NCBI RefSeq assembly: GCF_000263855.1
Contig: NZ_AJWX01000021.1
Location: 49,694 to 113,693, forward strand
Origin: Pseudomonas sp. M47T1
GTDB lineage: Bacteria > Pseudomonadota > Gammaproteobacteria > Pseudomonadales > Pseudomonadaceae
DNA: 64,000 nt
Reading direction: 5' to 3'
The translations under genes and the position numbers were made by a program. Under the pieces are notes generated by a model that saw only the letters and a list, made by a program, of their open reading frames with translations, was not told where the DNA came from and did no database searches. How positions within the stretch are numbered: the first letter of the stretch is position 1; each line of letters begins with the position of its first letter. Of this stretch, positions 25,189 through 34,773 are shown one piece after another.

Positions 25189-28035
25189 ATGGCGCAGCAG
25201 TATCAACCGGGGCAACGCTGGATTAGCGACAGCGAAGCAGAGCTGGGTCTTGGCACCGTTCTGGCACAGGACGGTCGCTTGTTGACCGTGCTCTACCCGG
25301 CCACTGGCGACACTCGCCAATATGCCCTGCGCAACGCGCCGCTGACCCGGGTGCGGTTCTCTCCAGGTGACCAGATCACCCATTTCGAAGGCTGGAAGCT
25401 GACGGTGCAGGAAGTCGAGGACGTCGACGGCCTGCTGGTCTACCACGGTCTCGACGCACAGAACCAACCGTGCAGCCTGCCGGAAACGCAACTGTCGAAC
25501 TTCATCCAGTTCCGCCTGGCCAGTGACCGCCTGTTCGCCGGCCAGATCGACCCGCTGGCCTGGTTCTCGCTGCGCTACAACACCCTGGAGCACACCAGCA
25601 AGCAATTGCAGTCCTCGCTGTGGGGCCTGGGTGGCGTACGTGCGCAACCCATCGCGCACCAACTGCACATTGCCCGCGAAGTGGCCGACCGCATTGCGCC
25701 GCGGGTTCTGCTGGCAGACGAAGTGGGCCTGGGCAAAACCATCGAAGCCGGCCTGGTCATCCACCGCCAACTGCTGTCGGGCCGCGCCAGCCGCGTGCTG
25801 ATCCTGGTGCCGGAGAACCTGCAGCACCAGTGGCTGGTGGAAATGCGTCGCCGCTTCAACCTGCAGGTCGCCCTGTTCGACGCCGAACGCTTCATTGAAA
25901 GCGACGCCGGCAACCCCTTCGAGGACGCGCAACTGGCGCTGGTCTCGCTGGAGTGGCTGACCGAAGACGAAAAGGCCCAGGACGCACTGTTCGCCGCCGG
26001 TTGGGACCTGCTGGTGGTCGACGAGGCTCACCACCTGGTATGGCACGAAACCAAGCCAAGCCCGCAGTATTCGCTGGTGGAGCAACTGGCCGAGGTCATC
26101 CCCGGCGTACTGCTGCTCACCGCCACCCCGGAACAGCTGGGCCAGGACAGCCACTTCGCGCGCCTGCGTCTGCTGGACCCCAACCGTTTCCACGACCTGG
26201 CCGCTTTCCGTGCCGAGAGCGAACATTATCGCCCGGTGGCCGAAGCCGTTCAGGAACTGCTGGACCAGGGCCGTTTGTCGCCCAAGGCCCACGCCACCAT
26301 TCATGACTTCCTTGGCGCCGAGGGCGAAGCCCTGCTGACCGCGGTCAACGATGGCGACACCGAAGCCGCTGCCCGCCTGATCCGCGAACTGCTGGACCGC
26401 CACGGCACCGGCCGCGTGCTGTTCCGCAATACCCGCGCCGCCGTGCAGGGTTTCCCTGAGCGCAAGCTGCACCCCTACCCGCTGGCCAACCCGGACGAGT
26501 ACATGGAGTTGCCGCTGGGCGAACACGCCGAGCTGTACCCGGAAGTGGCGTTCCAGGCCCAGGCCGAGACCGACGAGGAAAACCGCTGGTGGCGTTTCGA
26601 CCCGCGCGTGGAATGGCTGATCGACCAGCTGAAGATGCTCAAGCGCACCAAGGTGTTGGTCATCTGCGCCCACGCCGAAACCGCCATGGACCTGGAAGAC
26701 GCTCTGCGCGTGCGTTCCGGCATTCCGGCCACGGTGTTCCACGAGGGCATGAACATCCTCGAGCGTGACCGCGCCGCCGCCTACTTTGCTGATGAAGAGT
26801 TCGGCGCCCAAGTGCTGATCTGCTCGGAAATCGGCAGCGAAGGCCGCAACTTCCAGTTCGCCCATCACCTGGTGATGTTCGACCTGCCGGCCCACCCGGA
26901 CCTGCTGGAGCAGCGTATCGGCCGTCTGGACCGTATCGGCCAGAAGCACATCATCGAACTGCACGTGCCGTACCTGCAGGACAGCCCGCAAGAGCGCCTG
27001 TTCCAGTGGTACCACGAAGCGCTGAACGCCTTCCTCAACACCTGCCCGACCGGCAACGCCCTGCAGCATCAGTTCGGCCCGCGCCTGCTGCCACTGCTGG
27101 AAGGTGGCGATGACGATAACTGGGAAGCCCTGGTGACCGAGGCCCGCACCGAACGCGAGCGCCTGGAAACCGAGCTGCACACCGGTCGCGACCGCCTGCT
27201 GGAACTCAACTCTGGCGGTGGCGGCGAAGGCAAGGCGCTGGTGGAAGCCATCGAGGAGCAGGATGACCAGTTCGCCCTGCCGATCTACATGGAAACCTTG
27301 TTCGACGCCTTCGGCATCGACAGCGAAGACCACTCCGACAACGCGCTGATTCTCAAGCCAAGCGAAAAAATGCTCGACGCCAGCTTCCCGCTGGGCGACG
27401 ACGAAGGCGTGACCATCACCTACGACCGCCACCAGGCGCTGTCACGCGAAGACATGCAGTTCATCACTTGGGAACACCCCATGGTGCAGGGCGGCATGGA
27501 CCTGGTGCTGTCCGGCTCCATGGGCAATACCGCCGTGGCGCTGATCAAGAACAAGGCGCTCAAGCCAGGTACCGTGCTGCTGGAACTGCTGTACGTGAGT
27601 GAAGTGGTTGCCCCGCGCGCCCTGCAGCTGGGTCGCTACCTGCCTCCGCAAGCGCTGCGCTGCCTGCTGGACACCAACGGCAATGACCTGTCTTCGCGCG
27701 TCTCGTTCGAGACCCTCAACGACCAGCTGGAAAGCGTGCCCAAGGCCAGCGCCAACAAGTTCATACAGGCCCAACGCGACGTACTCACCCCGCGTATCAA
27801 CGCCGGCGAGACCAAAGTGTTGCCGCGCCACGAAGAACGCGTGGCCGAAGCCAAGCGCCGCCTGGCCGCCGAGACCGAAGAAGAGTTGGCTCGCCTGACC
27901 GCCCTGCAGGCCGTCAACCCTACCGTACGCGACAGCGAACTGGACGCCCTGCGCAAGCAGCGTGAACAAGGGCTGGCGATGTTCGAAAAGGCGGCGTTGC
28001 GCCTGGAAGCGATTCGGGTGCTGGTGGCGGGTTAA
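25189..28035 (+). CDS. rapA: RNA polymerase-associated ATPase/helicase RapA (HepA)
   Basis: A 948-residue SWI2/SNF2 ATPase that binds core RNA polymerase and helps recycle it. The N-terminal Tudor-like region (GQRWISDSEAELGLGTVLAQ) is followed by Walker A GLGKT (180-184), DEAH at 278-281, and a helicase C-terminal domain with QRIGRLDRIGQ near 578. Length fits the family (~950-970). GGGAG lies 9 bases before the ATG, and the stop is followed by a strong terminator, so it is monocistronic. Confidence 0.96.
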   Translation: MAQQYQPGQRWISDSEAELGLGTVLAQDGRLLTVLYPATGDTRQYALRNAPLTRVRFSPGDQITHFEGWKLTVQEVEDVDGLLVYHGLDAQNQPCSLPETQLSNFIQFRLASDRLFAGQIDPLAWFSLRYNTLEHTSKQLQSSLWGLGGVRAQPIAHQLHIAREVADRIAPRVLLADEVGLGKTIEAGLVIHRQLLSGRASRVLILVPENLQHQWLVEMRRRFNLQVALFDAERFIESDAGNPFEDAQLALVSLEWLTEDEKAQDALFAAGWDLLVVDEAHHLVWHETKPSPQYSLVEQLAEVIPGVLLLTATPEQLGQDSHFARLRLLDPNRFHDLAAFRAESEHYRPVAEAVQELLDQGRLSPKAHATIHDFLGAEGEALLTAVNDGDTEAAARLIRELLDRHGTGRVLFRNTRAAVQGFPERKLHPYPLANPDEYMELPLGEHAELYPEVAFQAQAETDEENRWWRFDPRVEWLIDQLKMLKRTKVLVICAHAETAMDLEDALRVRSGIPATVFHEGMNILERDRAAAYFADEEFGAQVLICSEIGSEGRNFQFAHHLVMFDLPAHPDLLEQRIGRLDRIGQKHIIELHVPYLQDSPQERLFQWYHEALNAFLNTCPTGNALQHQFGPRLLPLLEGGDDDNWEALVTEARTERERLETELHTGRDRLLELNSGGGGEGKALVEAIEEQDDQFALPIYMETLFDAFGIDSEDHSDNALILKPSEKMLDASFPLGDDEGVTITYDRHQALSREDMQFITWEHPMVQGGMDLVLSGSMGNTAVALIKNKALKPGTVLLELLYVSEVVAPRALQLGRYLPPQALRCLLDTNGNDLSSRVSFETLNDQLESVPKASANKFIQAQRDVLTPRINAGETKVLPRHEERVAEAKRRLAAETEEELARLTALQAVNPTVRDSELDALRKQREQGLAMFEKAALRLEAIRVLVAG

Positions 28036-28058
28036 CCCCGTCGCTTGAGTTGAAAAGA

Positions 28059-28087
28059 GGGCCCGCGCATTGCGGGCCTTTTTTTAT
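28059..28087 (+). terminator. Rho-independent terminator of rapA
   Basis: GGCCCGC, short loop and GCGGGCC form a strong stem followed by seven T. It begins 24 bases after the rapA stop codon. Confidence 0.92.
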
Positions 28088-28221
28088 TGGCAAACGCCAA
28101 TAATTATCTGGCCCCACCCCGGTCCCCGCAGCCTTACCTTGCAAGCCTGCCACCCACTTTGGCCACGGGGCAGGAAAGCATGAAGGTCTGTCATAGCGTG
28201 TGCAAACTGCCGGCGCAGTGA

Positions 28222-28431
28222 GTGCCTGACGATGATGACGAGGGTCAACTGCCCTGCGCCAGCCCCCAGCTGACCACCCAAAGGATAGCCAAGCCAGACT
28301 TGCGCCGGGAGATGGTAAAGCTCAGCAGTCAAACCCTTCATGACGCCCGAGAGGTTATCGCCAAGGTTCCCGCCAGCGCCTATCGCGAGCTGTGCCTGTA
28401 CATCCTGAAATACAAAAAACCCATGATGTGA
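28222..28431 (+). CDS. Doubtful small open frame between rapA and an MFS gene
   Basis: The only candidate in the 348-base gap is this 69-codon frame. Its second part from an ATG at 28312 (MVKLSSQTLHDAREVIAKVP) looks more protein-like, with GGGAG directly touching the ATG, which is too close for a good ribosome site. No family is recognised. It may be a degraded gene end or chance. The rest of the gap shows nothing. Confidence 0.22.
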   Translation: MPDDDDEGQLPCASPQLTTQRIAKPDLRREMVKLSSQTLHDAREVIAKVPASAYRELCLYILKYKKPMM

Positions 28432-28435
28432 ACGG

Positions 28436-29788
28436 CTAAGCGCCGACCGCCAGCCCGGCGGTCGGTTGGGCGGCTACTGTCATCCCCTCGCGCATCCGCG
28501 CCGCATCACGCTTGAAGCTGCGCGCCGCCAGCGCCAGAAACACCAGGGTCAGCACCAACGCCACCGGAATCGAAAACATCGCGTCGTGCAGGCCCACGGC
28601 CTTGAACGGTTCACTCATTTGCGTGGCCCCGGCCGCTGCCATGGCCTGATGGGCGAAGCGATCGCTCAGCAACCCCGCCACTACTGGCCCCAGCGACCCA
28701 CCCAGCAAGTACAGCCCGGCAAAAAACAACGCCATGGCCGTGGCGCGCATGCGCGGGTGCACCACTTCCAGAATGGCCGTGTAGGCACAGGTATAGAACG
28801 CGTAACTGAAGAACCAGCCAAAGCCGAACACCGCCACGAACAGGCCGATCTCAATTTGCCCCGCCGCCAGCGCCCACGTAGTGGCACAGGCCGCCACCAT
28901 CATGCAGCTGGCTGCCAGCACCAGGCGGCCATTAGCTATGCGTTGTTGCACCTTGTCCGCCACCCAGCCTCCCAGTGTCAGGCCCACAAGGCCGGTGACG
29001 CCAACGATAAGCCCGGTGGCCACCGCAGCCTGATGCAGCGGCAAGTGAAAGTAGCGTTGCAGCAACGGCACCATAAAGCTGTTGCAGGCATAGGTGGCGA
29101 AGTTGAACGCCAGGCCCGCCAGCACCAACCAGCAAAACGTGGGGATGGCCAGCAAACGCCGCAACGGCTTGTCCAACGGCAACTGCGACACCGGCTCGGC
29201 TTCTGCAGCACCGCGGGCCGGCTCGCGAATGGTGAACATGAACAACGCCAGCAACAATCCTGGCACCGCCGCCACAAAGAACGGCGCACGCCAGTTGCCA
29301 AAGAATTCGACCATGGCACCAATGGTGAAGAACGCCAGCAGCAAGCCCAGGGGCAGGCCCAGCATGAAGACACCCATGGCGCGACCACGCCGCTGGGGCG
29401 GGAACAGGTCGCCGATCAGCGAGTTGGCCGCCGGGGCGTAGCTGGCCTCGCCAATGCCGATGCCCATGCGCACCAGCAGAAAGGTCCAAAACCCTGCGAC
29501 AAAGCCGTTTACCGCGGTCAGCGCACTCCACACTGCCAGGCCCCAGCCCATCATCTTGCGCCGCGAACCGCGGTCGGCCATGCGCCCCAGCGGAATGCCC
29601 GCTACTGCATAGATCAAGGTAAACGCCGTACCGGCGATACCCAGTTCAAAATCGCTCAGATGCCACTCCATGCGCAGCGGCTCGATGATGATGGCCGGAA
29701 TGGTGCGATCGAAGAAATTAAACAAGTTGGCCAGGAACAGCAGGAACAAAATACGCCACGCATGGGGCGCCTGGGCGGATAAGGGCAT
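28436..29788 (-). CDS. MFS transporter (spinster-like family)
   Basis: A 450-residue inner-membrane transporter with about 12 predicted helices. The loop 2-3 signature GRMADRGSRRKMMGWGL is clear, and helix 1 contains NLFNFFDRTIPAIIIEPL, typical of spinster-like MFS members. The substrate is unknown. An upstream in-frame GTG at 29797 lacks a ribosome site, so the ATG at 29788 is chosen, though GCGAGTG is itself weak. It converges with rapA and is divergent from the c-di-GMP gene. Confidence 0.87.
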   Translation of the reverse strand: MPLSAQAPHAWRILFLLFLANLFNFFDRTIPAIIIEPLRMEWHLSDFELGIAGTAFTLIYAVAGIPLGRMADRGSRRKMMGWGLAVWSALTAVNGFVAGFWTFLLVRMGIGIGEASYAPAANSLIGDLFPPQRRGRAMGVFMLGLPLGLLLAFFTIGAMVEFFGNWRAPFFVAAVPGLLLALFMFTIREPARGAAEAEPVSQLPLDKPLRRLLAIPTFCWLVLAGLAFNFATYACNSFMVPLLQRYFHLPLHQAAVATGLIVGVTGLVGLTLGGWVADKVQQRIANGRLVLAASCMMVAACATTWALAAGQIEIGLFVAVFGFGWFFSYAFYTCAYTAILEVVHPRMRATAMALFFAGLYLLGGSLGPVVAGLLSDRFAHQAMAAAGATQMSEPFKAVGLHDAMFSIPVALVLTLVFLALAARSFKRDAARMREGMTVAAQPTAGLAVGA

Positions 29789-30128
29789 GGAAGGCACTCG
29801 CTGTTATTGTTGTAGAGGCCAGATGAAATCTAGAAGGTGAATGGGCAAATGTCCGCTGGATCAGCTAGCGTGATGGTAGGCCATAGGCAGTAGCAGCCGA
29901 TGACACTGTGAGCGCTAGCTTGCCAGTGCCCAACAAGAGACCGTTGTGGCGACGCGGTGATCGATTCGACCGCGCGCTCAAGTGGATGTCGACGGCTTAG
30001 TGCATTTTGCTATTGTATTGATTACGAAATGATTGGCATCACTTTGCCAGCAGCAAAACGTCACCTTCTACACTGATGGTAACTCGCCGCCTCCGGGTGG
30101 CATGGGAGCGTTCGTTCAGAGGCACGCT
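29789..30128. other. Divergent spacer, MFS gene and c-di-GMP gene
   Basis: This 340-base stretch holds the promoters of both genes. It is less GC-rich around 30000-30060 (TTTTGCTATTGTATTGATTA), where a plus-strand promoter is likely. The plus frame is open from 30033, but without a convincing ribosome site until 30129. No other gene seen. Confidence 0.5.
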
Positions 30129-32408
30129 ATGGATTGGCTAGGTTTACACTTCATCGGCGACCTGCCGGACAGCGGGCAGATCCTGCTCAACTGCAGCCAC
30201 AATCCGTTTCTGGTTCTGCTGGCCTACCTGGTGGCCTGTTCGGGCAGCTTTGCCACCCTGGACATGGCCGAGCGTATCAGCCACGTGGAGCGGCCCGGCG
30301 CCCGCCATCAATGGCGCTGGATTGGCGCGCTGTGCCTGGCCGGCGGCATCTGGGCCATGCACTTCATCAGCATGCTGGCGTTCGAAACGCCCATCGAGAT
30401 GCACTTCGACTTGCCCATCACCGTGGTGTCGCTGCTGATTGCCCTGATAGCCGGCCTATTGGCCATGACTACCCTGAGCCGGGAAACCATTACCCTGCTC
30501 GACTACGTCAAGAGTTCAATCGGCATCGGCCTGAGCATTGCCGGCATGCACTACGTCGGCATGATCGCCATGCGCTCCAACGCCACCCAGTATTTCAAAC
30601 CCGGGCTGTTCAGCCTGTCCATTGTAGTCGCCATTGTCGCCAGTTTCGCCGCCTTGATGCTGGCTCGGCACTTCCGCACCGGCAGCGGTACGTTCCACCA
30701 ACTGCTCAAGTACAGCGCCAGCCTGTTGATGGGTGCCGGCATCGTGGCCACCCATTTCCTGGGCATGTGGTCGCTGGTGATGGCCGTACCGCAAGGCAGC
30801 GCACTCCACGCGCCCATGGTGGATAACAGCCTGGAACTGGGCCTGACCGTGGCGTTCATCACCTTGCTGATCATTGCCAGCAGCCTCAGCGCAGCCCTGG
30901 CCGACAAGAAACTGCAAAGCAAGGAGCACGACCTGCGCCGGGTCAATGCGCTGCTCAGCCAGCTGGACCAGGCCCGGGTGTCGTTGCAGCAGGTGGCGCA
31001 TTACGACGCCCTGACCAACCTCATCAACCGGCGCGGCTTCAACCAGCTGTTTGGCGAGAAACTCATCGAACAAAAGCTCAACGGCGGCATGCTGGCGGTG
31101 ATGTTCCTGGACATCGACCACTTCAAACGCATCAATGACAGCCTGGGCCATGATGCTGGCGACGACCTGCTGAAAGTCATCGCCGGGCACATCAAGAGCG
31201 CCACCCGCAGCCATGCCGATGTGGTGGCGCGCTTTGGCGGCGACGAATTCTGCATCCTGATTGGCATGAACAACCGTGACGAGGCGCGGCACATGGCCCA
31301 GCGCATCATGCAGAAAATGAAGGAGCCCATCGACCTGGCCGGTCGCCGCATGGTGATGACCACGAGCATCGGCATCAGCGTATTCCCCGACGATGGCGAC
31401 ACCTGCGAAGAACTGCTGAAGCACGCCGACCTGGCGCTGTATCAATCCAAGGGCGCCGGGCGCAATGCCCTGCATTTCTTCAGCGCCAACCTGCGCACCA
31501 AGGCCACCCTGGAGTTGCAGCTAGAAGAAGAACTGCGCAACGCCCTGCGCTCGGGCAGCGAGCTGGAGTTGTTCTACCAGCCTATCTTCGACCTGCACAG
31601 CGGCCAGGTAGCCAAGCTCGAAGCACTGATTCGCTGGCGCCACCCTCAACACGGCCTGCTCACCCCCGACCGGTTCATCCCCATCGCCGAAGCGAACGGA
31701 CTGATCGCCGAGCTGGACCACTGGGTGCTCAAGCGCGCCTGCTGCGACCTGGCCCACCTGGGCCACAATGGCTGCGAGCAATTGAAGATCACCGTCAACT
31801 GCTCAGCCTTGAACCTGGCCCGCGAGGAACTGGTGGACGAAATTCGTGACGCCTTGGCCAGCGCCGGCGTGGCACCGCAACGCCTGGAACTGGAAGTGAC
31901 CGAAAACGCGCTGATGGGCAATATTGCCGCCACCATCAGCCTGCTCTCGCAAATCCGCGCCCTGGGCGTGTCGTTGTCAATCGATGACTTCGGCACCGGC
32001 TATTCCTCGCTGGCCTACCTCAAGCGCCTGCCGCTGGACACCTTGAAGATCGATCGTTCGTTCATCCAGGACATTCCGCGCTCGGCCGCAGACATGGAAA
32101 TTGTCCAGGCGATCATCGTCATGGCCCACACCCTGCACCTGCAGGTGGTAACCGAAGGCGTCGAGACCGTGCAGCAGTACGAATTTCTCAACAGCTATGG
32201 CTGCGACTACGTGCAGGGTTACCTGCTCAGCAGGCCGGTGGCCCTGGCCGAACTGCGACCGATACTCGACCAATTGAACGAACACCTCAGCGCAACAGGC
32301 AGCGAATTCACCTACCCGGTGCCTGCACGCGCCAGCGATGAACGCGTGGTACGCGACCTGTTCGCCGACGCCCCCACGCTTCACCCCCTGGCCCGGCCCG
32401 CAAGGTAA
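30129..32408 (+). CDS. MHYT-GGDEF-EAL cyclic-di-GMP enzyme (MucR-like)
   Basis: A 759-residue membrane protein. Residues ~1-255 are seven helices of the MHYT sensor with the metal-ligand pairs WAMHF (75-79), MHYVG (140-144) and THFLG (208-212), thought to sense O2, CO or NO via copper. A GGDEF cyclase with intact RFGGDEF (368-374) follows, then an EAL phosphodiesterase with EAL at 498-500, IDDFGTGYSSL and EGVET, also intact. The inhibitory I-site is degenerate: SHAD stands where RxxD is expected. AGAGG, 6 bases before the ATG at 30129, decides the start. It resembles MucR of P. aeruginosa, which tunes alginate. The FtsZ/tubulin-like gene follows after 130 bases. Confidence 0.93.
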   Translation: MDWLGLHFIGDLPDSGQILLNCSHNPFLVLLAYLVACSGSFATLDMAERISHVERPGARHQWRWIGALCLAGGIWAMHFISMLAFETPIEMHFDLPITVVSLLIALIAGLLAMTTLSRETITLLDYVKSSIGIGLSIAGMHYVGMIAMRSNATQYFKPGLFSLSIVVAIVASFAALMLARHFRTGSGTFHQLLKYSASLLMGAGIVATHFLGMWSLVMAVPQGSALHAPMVDNSLELGLTVAFITLLIIASSLSAALADKKLQSKEHDLRRVNALLSQLDQARVSLQQVAHYDALTNLINRRGFNQLFGEKLIEQKLNGGMLAVMFLDIDHFKRINDSLGHDAGDDLLKVIAGHIKSATRSHADVVARFGGDEFCILIGMNNRDEARHMAQRIMQKMKEPIDLAGRRMVMTTSIGISVFPDDGDTCEELLKHADLALYQSKGAGRNALHFFSANLRTKATLELQLEEELRNALRSGSELELFYQPIFDLHSGQVAKLEALIRWRHPQHGLLTPDRFIPIAEANGLIAELDHWVLKRACCDLAHLGHNGCEQLKITVNCSALNLAREELVDEIRDALASAGVAPQRLELEVTENALMGNIAATISLLSQIRALGVSLSIDDFGTGYSSLAYLKRLPLDTLKIDRSFIQDIPRSAADMEIVQAIIVMAHTLHLQVVTEGVETVQQYEFLNSYGCDYVQGYLLSRPVALAELRPILDQLNEHLSATGSEFTYPVPARASDERVVRDLFADAPTLHPLARPAR

Positions 32409-32538
32409 CCCCTTAGCGTGGGTAGGGAGAACCCCTATCGCTGAGACAGATGACGCACTGTACAGTCGCCGCTCCTCATTCCGTGATGGCGCGTTGATAT
32501 TGATTGTACGCGCCTCCTGTCCAGGCCAGACACGCACC

Positions 32539-34716
32539 ATGAATTCCAAGAATAACGCTGCCACAGCGACCGCCGAGCCGATGATTGCCGCCCCTGTCGA
32601 TACACCCCAGGGCAGTTACCTGCCGCGGCCCAGCACCCCGCAGCAGTACCTGTACTACACCGAGACCGACACCCAGCGCATCCTCGACAACCTCGATGGC
32701 CTGCGCGAAATGGTGTTCCCCCATGCGGTGCTGCAGGAAGACGACGGCCAGCCACGCCGCGACCAGGAATTTCCGTCGGTGTGCCTCATAGGCCTGGGCC
32801 GCTGCGGTTCGAACATTGCCCTGGACGTGGCGGAACTGGTGTACAACGCGCGCAAGTTCTACCTCAACGAGTTCAACAACCAGGACCGCGACGTGGAAAA
32901 GACCTACAGCCCCGCGCGGTGGCTTCAGAACAACCTGCGCCTGGGTGGCGGCAAGGCCACCAAGCCGGTGTTCCTGGTAGAACCCCTGGTGATGCTGGGC
33001 GACCTGGACAAGGACATTGCCGGGCGCATCCGCTTCTCGCGCAAGGGCGAGAAAAGCGGCTTCATCCGTGACTACAGCAAGATGAAGATCATGGACCTGT
33101 CGGAAGTGCATGCCGGCGGCGCTGGCAACGCACCGATCCTGGGCCAGTACCTGGCCAAGATCATCCTCAACAAGGAAACCCAGCGTTTTTCCAGCGCCGA
33201 CTGGAAGCTTATTCATTCCTACTTGATCGATTCCTGCGGCATCAAGGCCAACCAGTCACGCCTGTATTTCTATATTTTCAGCGCCGGCGGCGGCACCGGC
33301 TCGGGCATGGCCTCAGAATTCGGCCTGGCCCAGCAATACTCGTACATGAACAAGACGTTCGACACCAAGCCGGCCGACGAGCACGACAGCAAGAGTGGCC
33401 ACTCCTTCGTGTTCGAGCCGATCTTCACCAGCGGCATCTGCGTGCTGCCCAACATTTCCGATCACCGCAGCGAAATGTCCGAAGCCCTGCACATCAATGC
33501 CGGGCGGCTGTTGTGTAAATACCTGTCAGAGGAATGGGACTTCTCCTACAACTTCGACAATGAAGACAGCAGCGAAGCCAGCGTGATGGGCCGCATTCGC
33601 CCCTGGAACGCGATGATGCTGATTTCCAACGACATCATGCGCTACGCCGAAGAAAGCGATGACGGCAACATTCAGAACATCGACGTCAACGCCATGGAGA
33701 AGCACGCCAACCAGTACATCTCCCAGCAGATCTTCAACATCCTCACCGCCCAGGCGGTGACCACCGATTATGACCAGAACTACTTCCGACGCGCCGGTAT
33801 CGACATTGGCGAGACCATCCGCCTGGACGCCAACGACTTGTTCATGAGCCTGGCCGGCCCGGTGGCCATTGCCTACGCAGAATCGGTAGTACCGGAAACA
33901 CCGGCACCCACCGGCGACAAGTTCAAGGTGTTCGAGAAGGAACAGCCGCGCCTGGACATCGATGACCTGTTTTTCCGCTCCATCGACCTGCCGCACTTCA
34001 ACAAGGTCACCCAGGCCATCGAAGGCATCAGCCTGCTGCCCATCGAGTCACGCCGCTACCGCGCCGCGCTGGAGCAATACCAGGCCTCGGGCTACGACGC
34101 CGCGGCGCTGCATGACCTGCACTTTTTCAAGAACTGCTCGTCGGTAGTGTCGATCGTGTCGTTGCCCAAGGACTACAAGCTGTCCTATATGGACCTGAAC
34201 CGGCTCAAGACCCACCTCAACAGCCTGTTTCCCAACACCACGCTCAAGCGCTACGCGCTGGTGATCGGCGCTTCGGCCAACCTGTCGCTGACCACCCTGA
34301 TAGCCAAGAGCCCGTGCCTGTCCGACGATTTCCTGACCCTGATCGTGGCGTTCATCAAGCGTTGCTTCGCGCGCAATTCCTATCGCTTCGACGACACCCT
34401 GGACAACGCCATTCTCGACTACATCGTCAGCGACGAGTTTGACGAGGCGCTTATCGACGAGTTGCTCAACGAGTTCGAAAACCCGGCCAAGATTCTTGAT
34501 ACCAACTGGTACGCGATCAAACCGATGTACGAAAAAAAGTACCGGGAGTTGATCAACGACAAGAGCAAGTTCGTGTCGATCAATGACATTCGACTGTCGC
34601 GCGAATGTGTGAAGAAAGCGGTGAAATACTTGCGGGAAATATACCGCCACCGTATTGGCAAGACCCGTGTCATTTCCCTGAACAACCACACCGGCAAGAC
34701 CGACTACGTGGATTGA
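32539..34716 (+). CDS. Divergent FtsZ/tubulin-superfamily GTPase-like protein
   Basis: A 725-residue cytoplasmic protein with no signal peptide or membrane segment. Elements in tubulin/FtsZ order: glycine-rich loop CLIGLGRCGSN (82-92); tubulin signature SAGGGTGSG (248-256); a strand ending LISNDIMRY (361-369), like the FtsZ PND element; and a helix ANQYISQQIFNIL (390-402), like FtsZ H7. The spacing from loop 1 to the signature is ~160 residues, about double that of FtsZ, so there is an insertion. Residues ~450-725 match nothing I recognise. It may relate to FtsZ-like families proposed for membrane remodelling (Pfam Tubulin_2), but this is unproven. The ribosome site is weak. It lies 130 bases after the c-di-GMP gene on the same strand; a perfect palindrome follows its stop. 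Confidence 0.72.
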   Translation: MNSKNNAATATAEPMIAAPVDTPQGSYLPRPSTPQQYLYYTETDTQRILDNLDGLREMVFPHAVLQEDDGQPRRDQEFPSVCLIGLGRCGSNIALDVAELVYNARKFYLNEFNNQDRDVEKTYSPARWLQNNLRLGGGKATKPVFLVEPLVMLGDLDKDIAGRIRFSRKGEKSGFIRDYSKMKIMDLSEVHAGGAGNAPILGQYLAKIILNKETQRFSSADWKLIHSYLIDSCGIKANQSRLYFYIFSAGGGTGSGMASEFGLAQQYSYMNKTFDTKPADEHDSKSGHSFVFEPIFTSGICVLPNISDHRSEMSEALHINAGRLLCKYLSEEWDFSYNFDNEDSSEASVMGRIRPWNAMMLISNDIMRYAEESDDGNIQNIDVNAMEKHANQYISQQIFNILTAQAVTTDYDQNYFRRAGIDIGETIRLDANDLFMSLAGPVAIAYAESVVPETPAPTGDKFKVFEKEQPRLDIDDLFFRSIDLPHFNKVTQAIEGISLLPIESRRYRAALEQYQASGYDAAALHDLHFFKNCSSVVSIVSLPKDYKLSYMDLNRLKTHLNSLFPNTTLKRYALVIGASANLSLTTLIAKSPCLSDDFLTLIVAFIKRCFARNSYRFDDTLDNAILDYIVSDEFDEALIDELLNEFENPAKILDTNWYAIKPMYEKKYRELINDKSKFVSINDIRLSRECVKKAVKYLREIYRHRIGKTRVISLNNHTGKTDYVD

Positions 34717-34726
34717 CCTGATCATC

Positions 34727-34754
34727 TGTGGGCGCTGGCTCGCCAGCGCCCACA
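34727..34754. terminator. Perfect REP palindrome between convergent genes, possible bidirectional terminator
   Basis: TGTGGGCGCTGGC, two bases, GCCAGCGCCCACA: a perfect 13-pair stem 11 bases after the FtsZ/tubulin-like gene's stop and 20 bases before the DUF2288 stop. There is no T run, so intrinsic termination would be weak; the sequence is of REP type (compare GTGGGAGC...). Confidence 0.6.
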
Positions 34755-34773
34755 ACGCACCATCATGGTGCCA

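Noticed and set aside
25180..27432. A 750-codon minus-strand frame opposite rapA
   Set aside because: Same cause: GC bias on the complementary strand. RapA motifs on the plus strand are complete.
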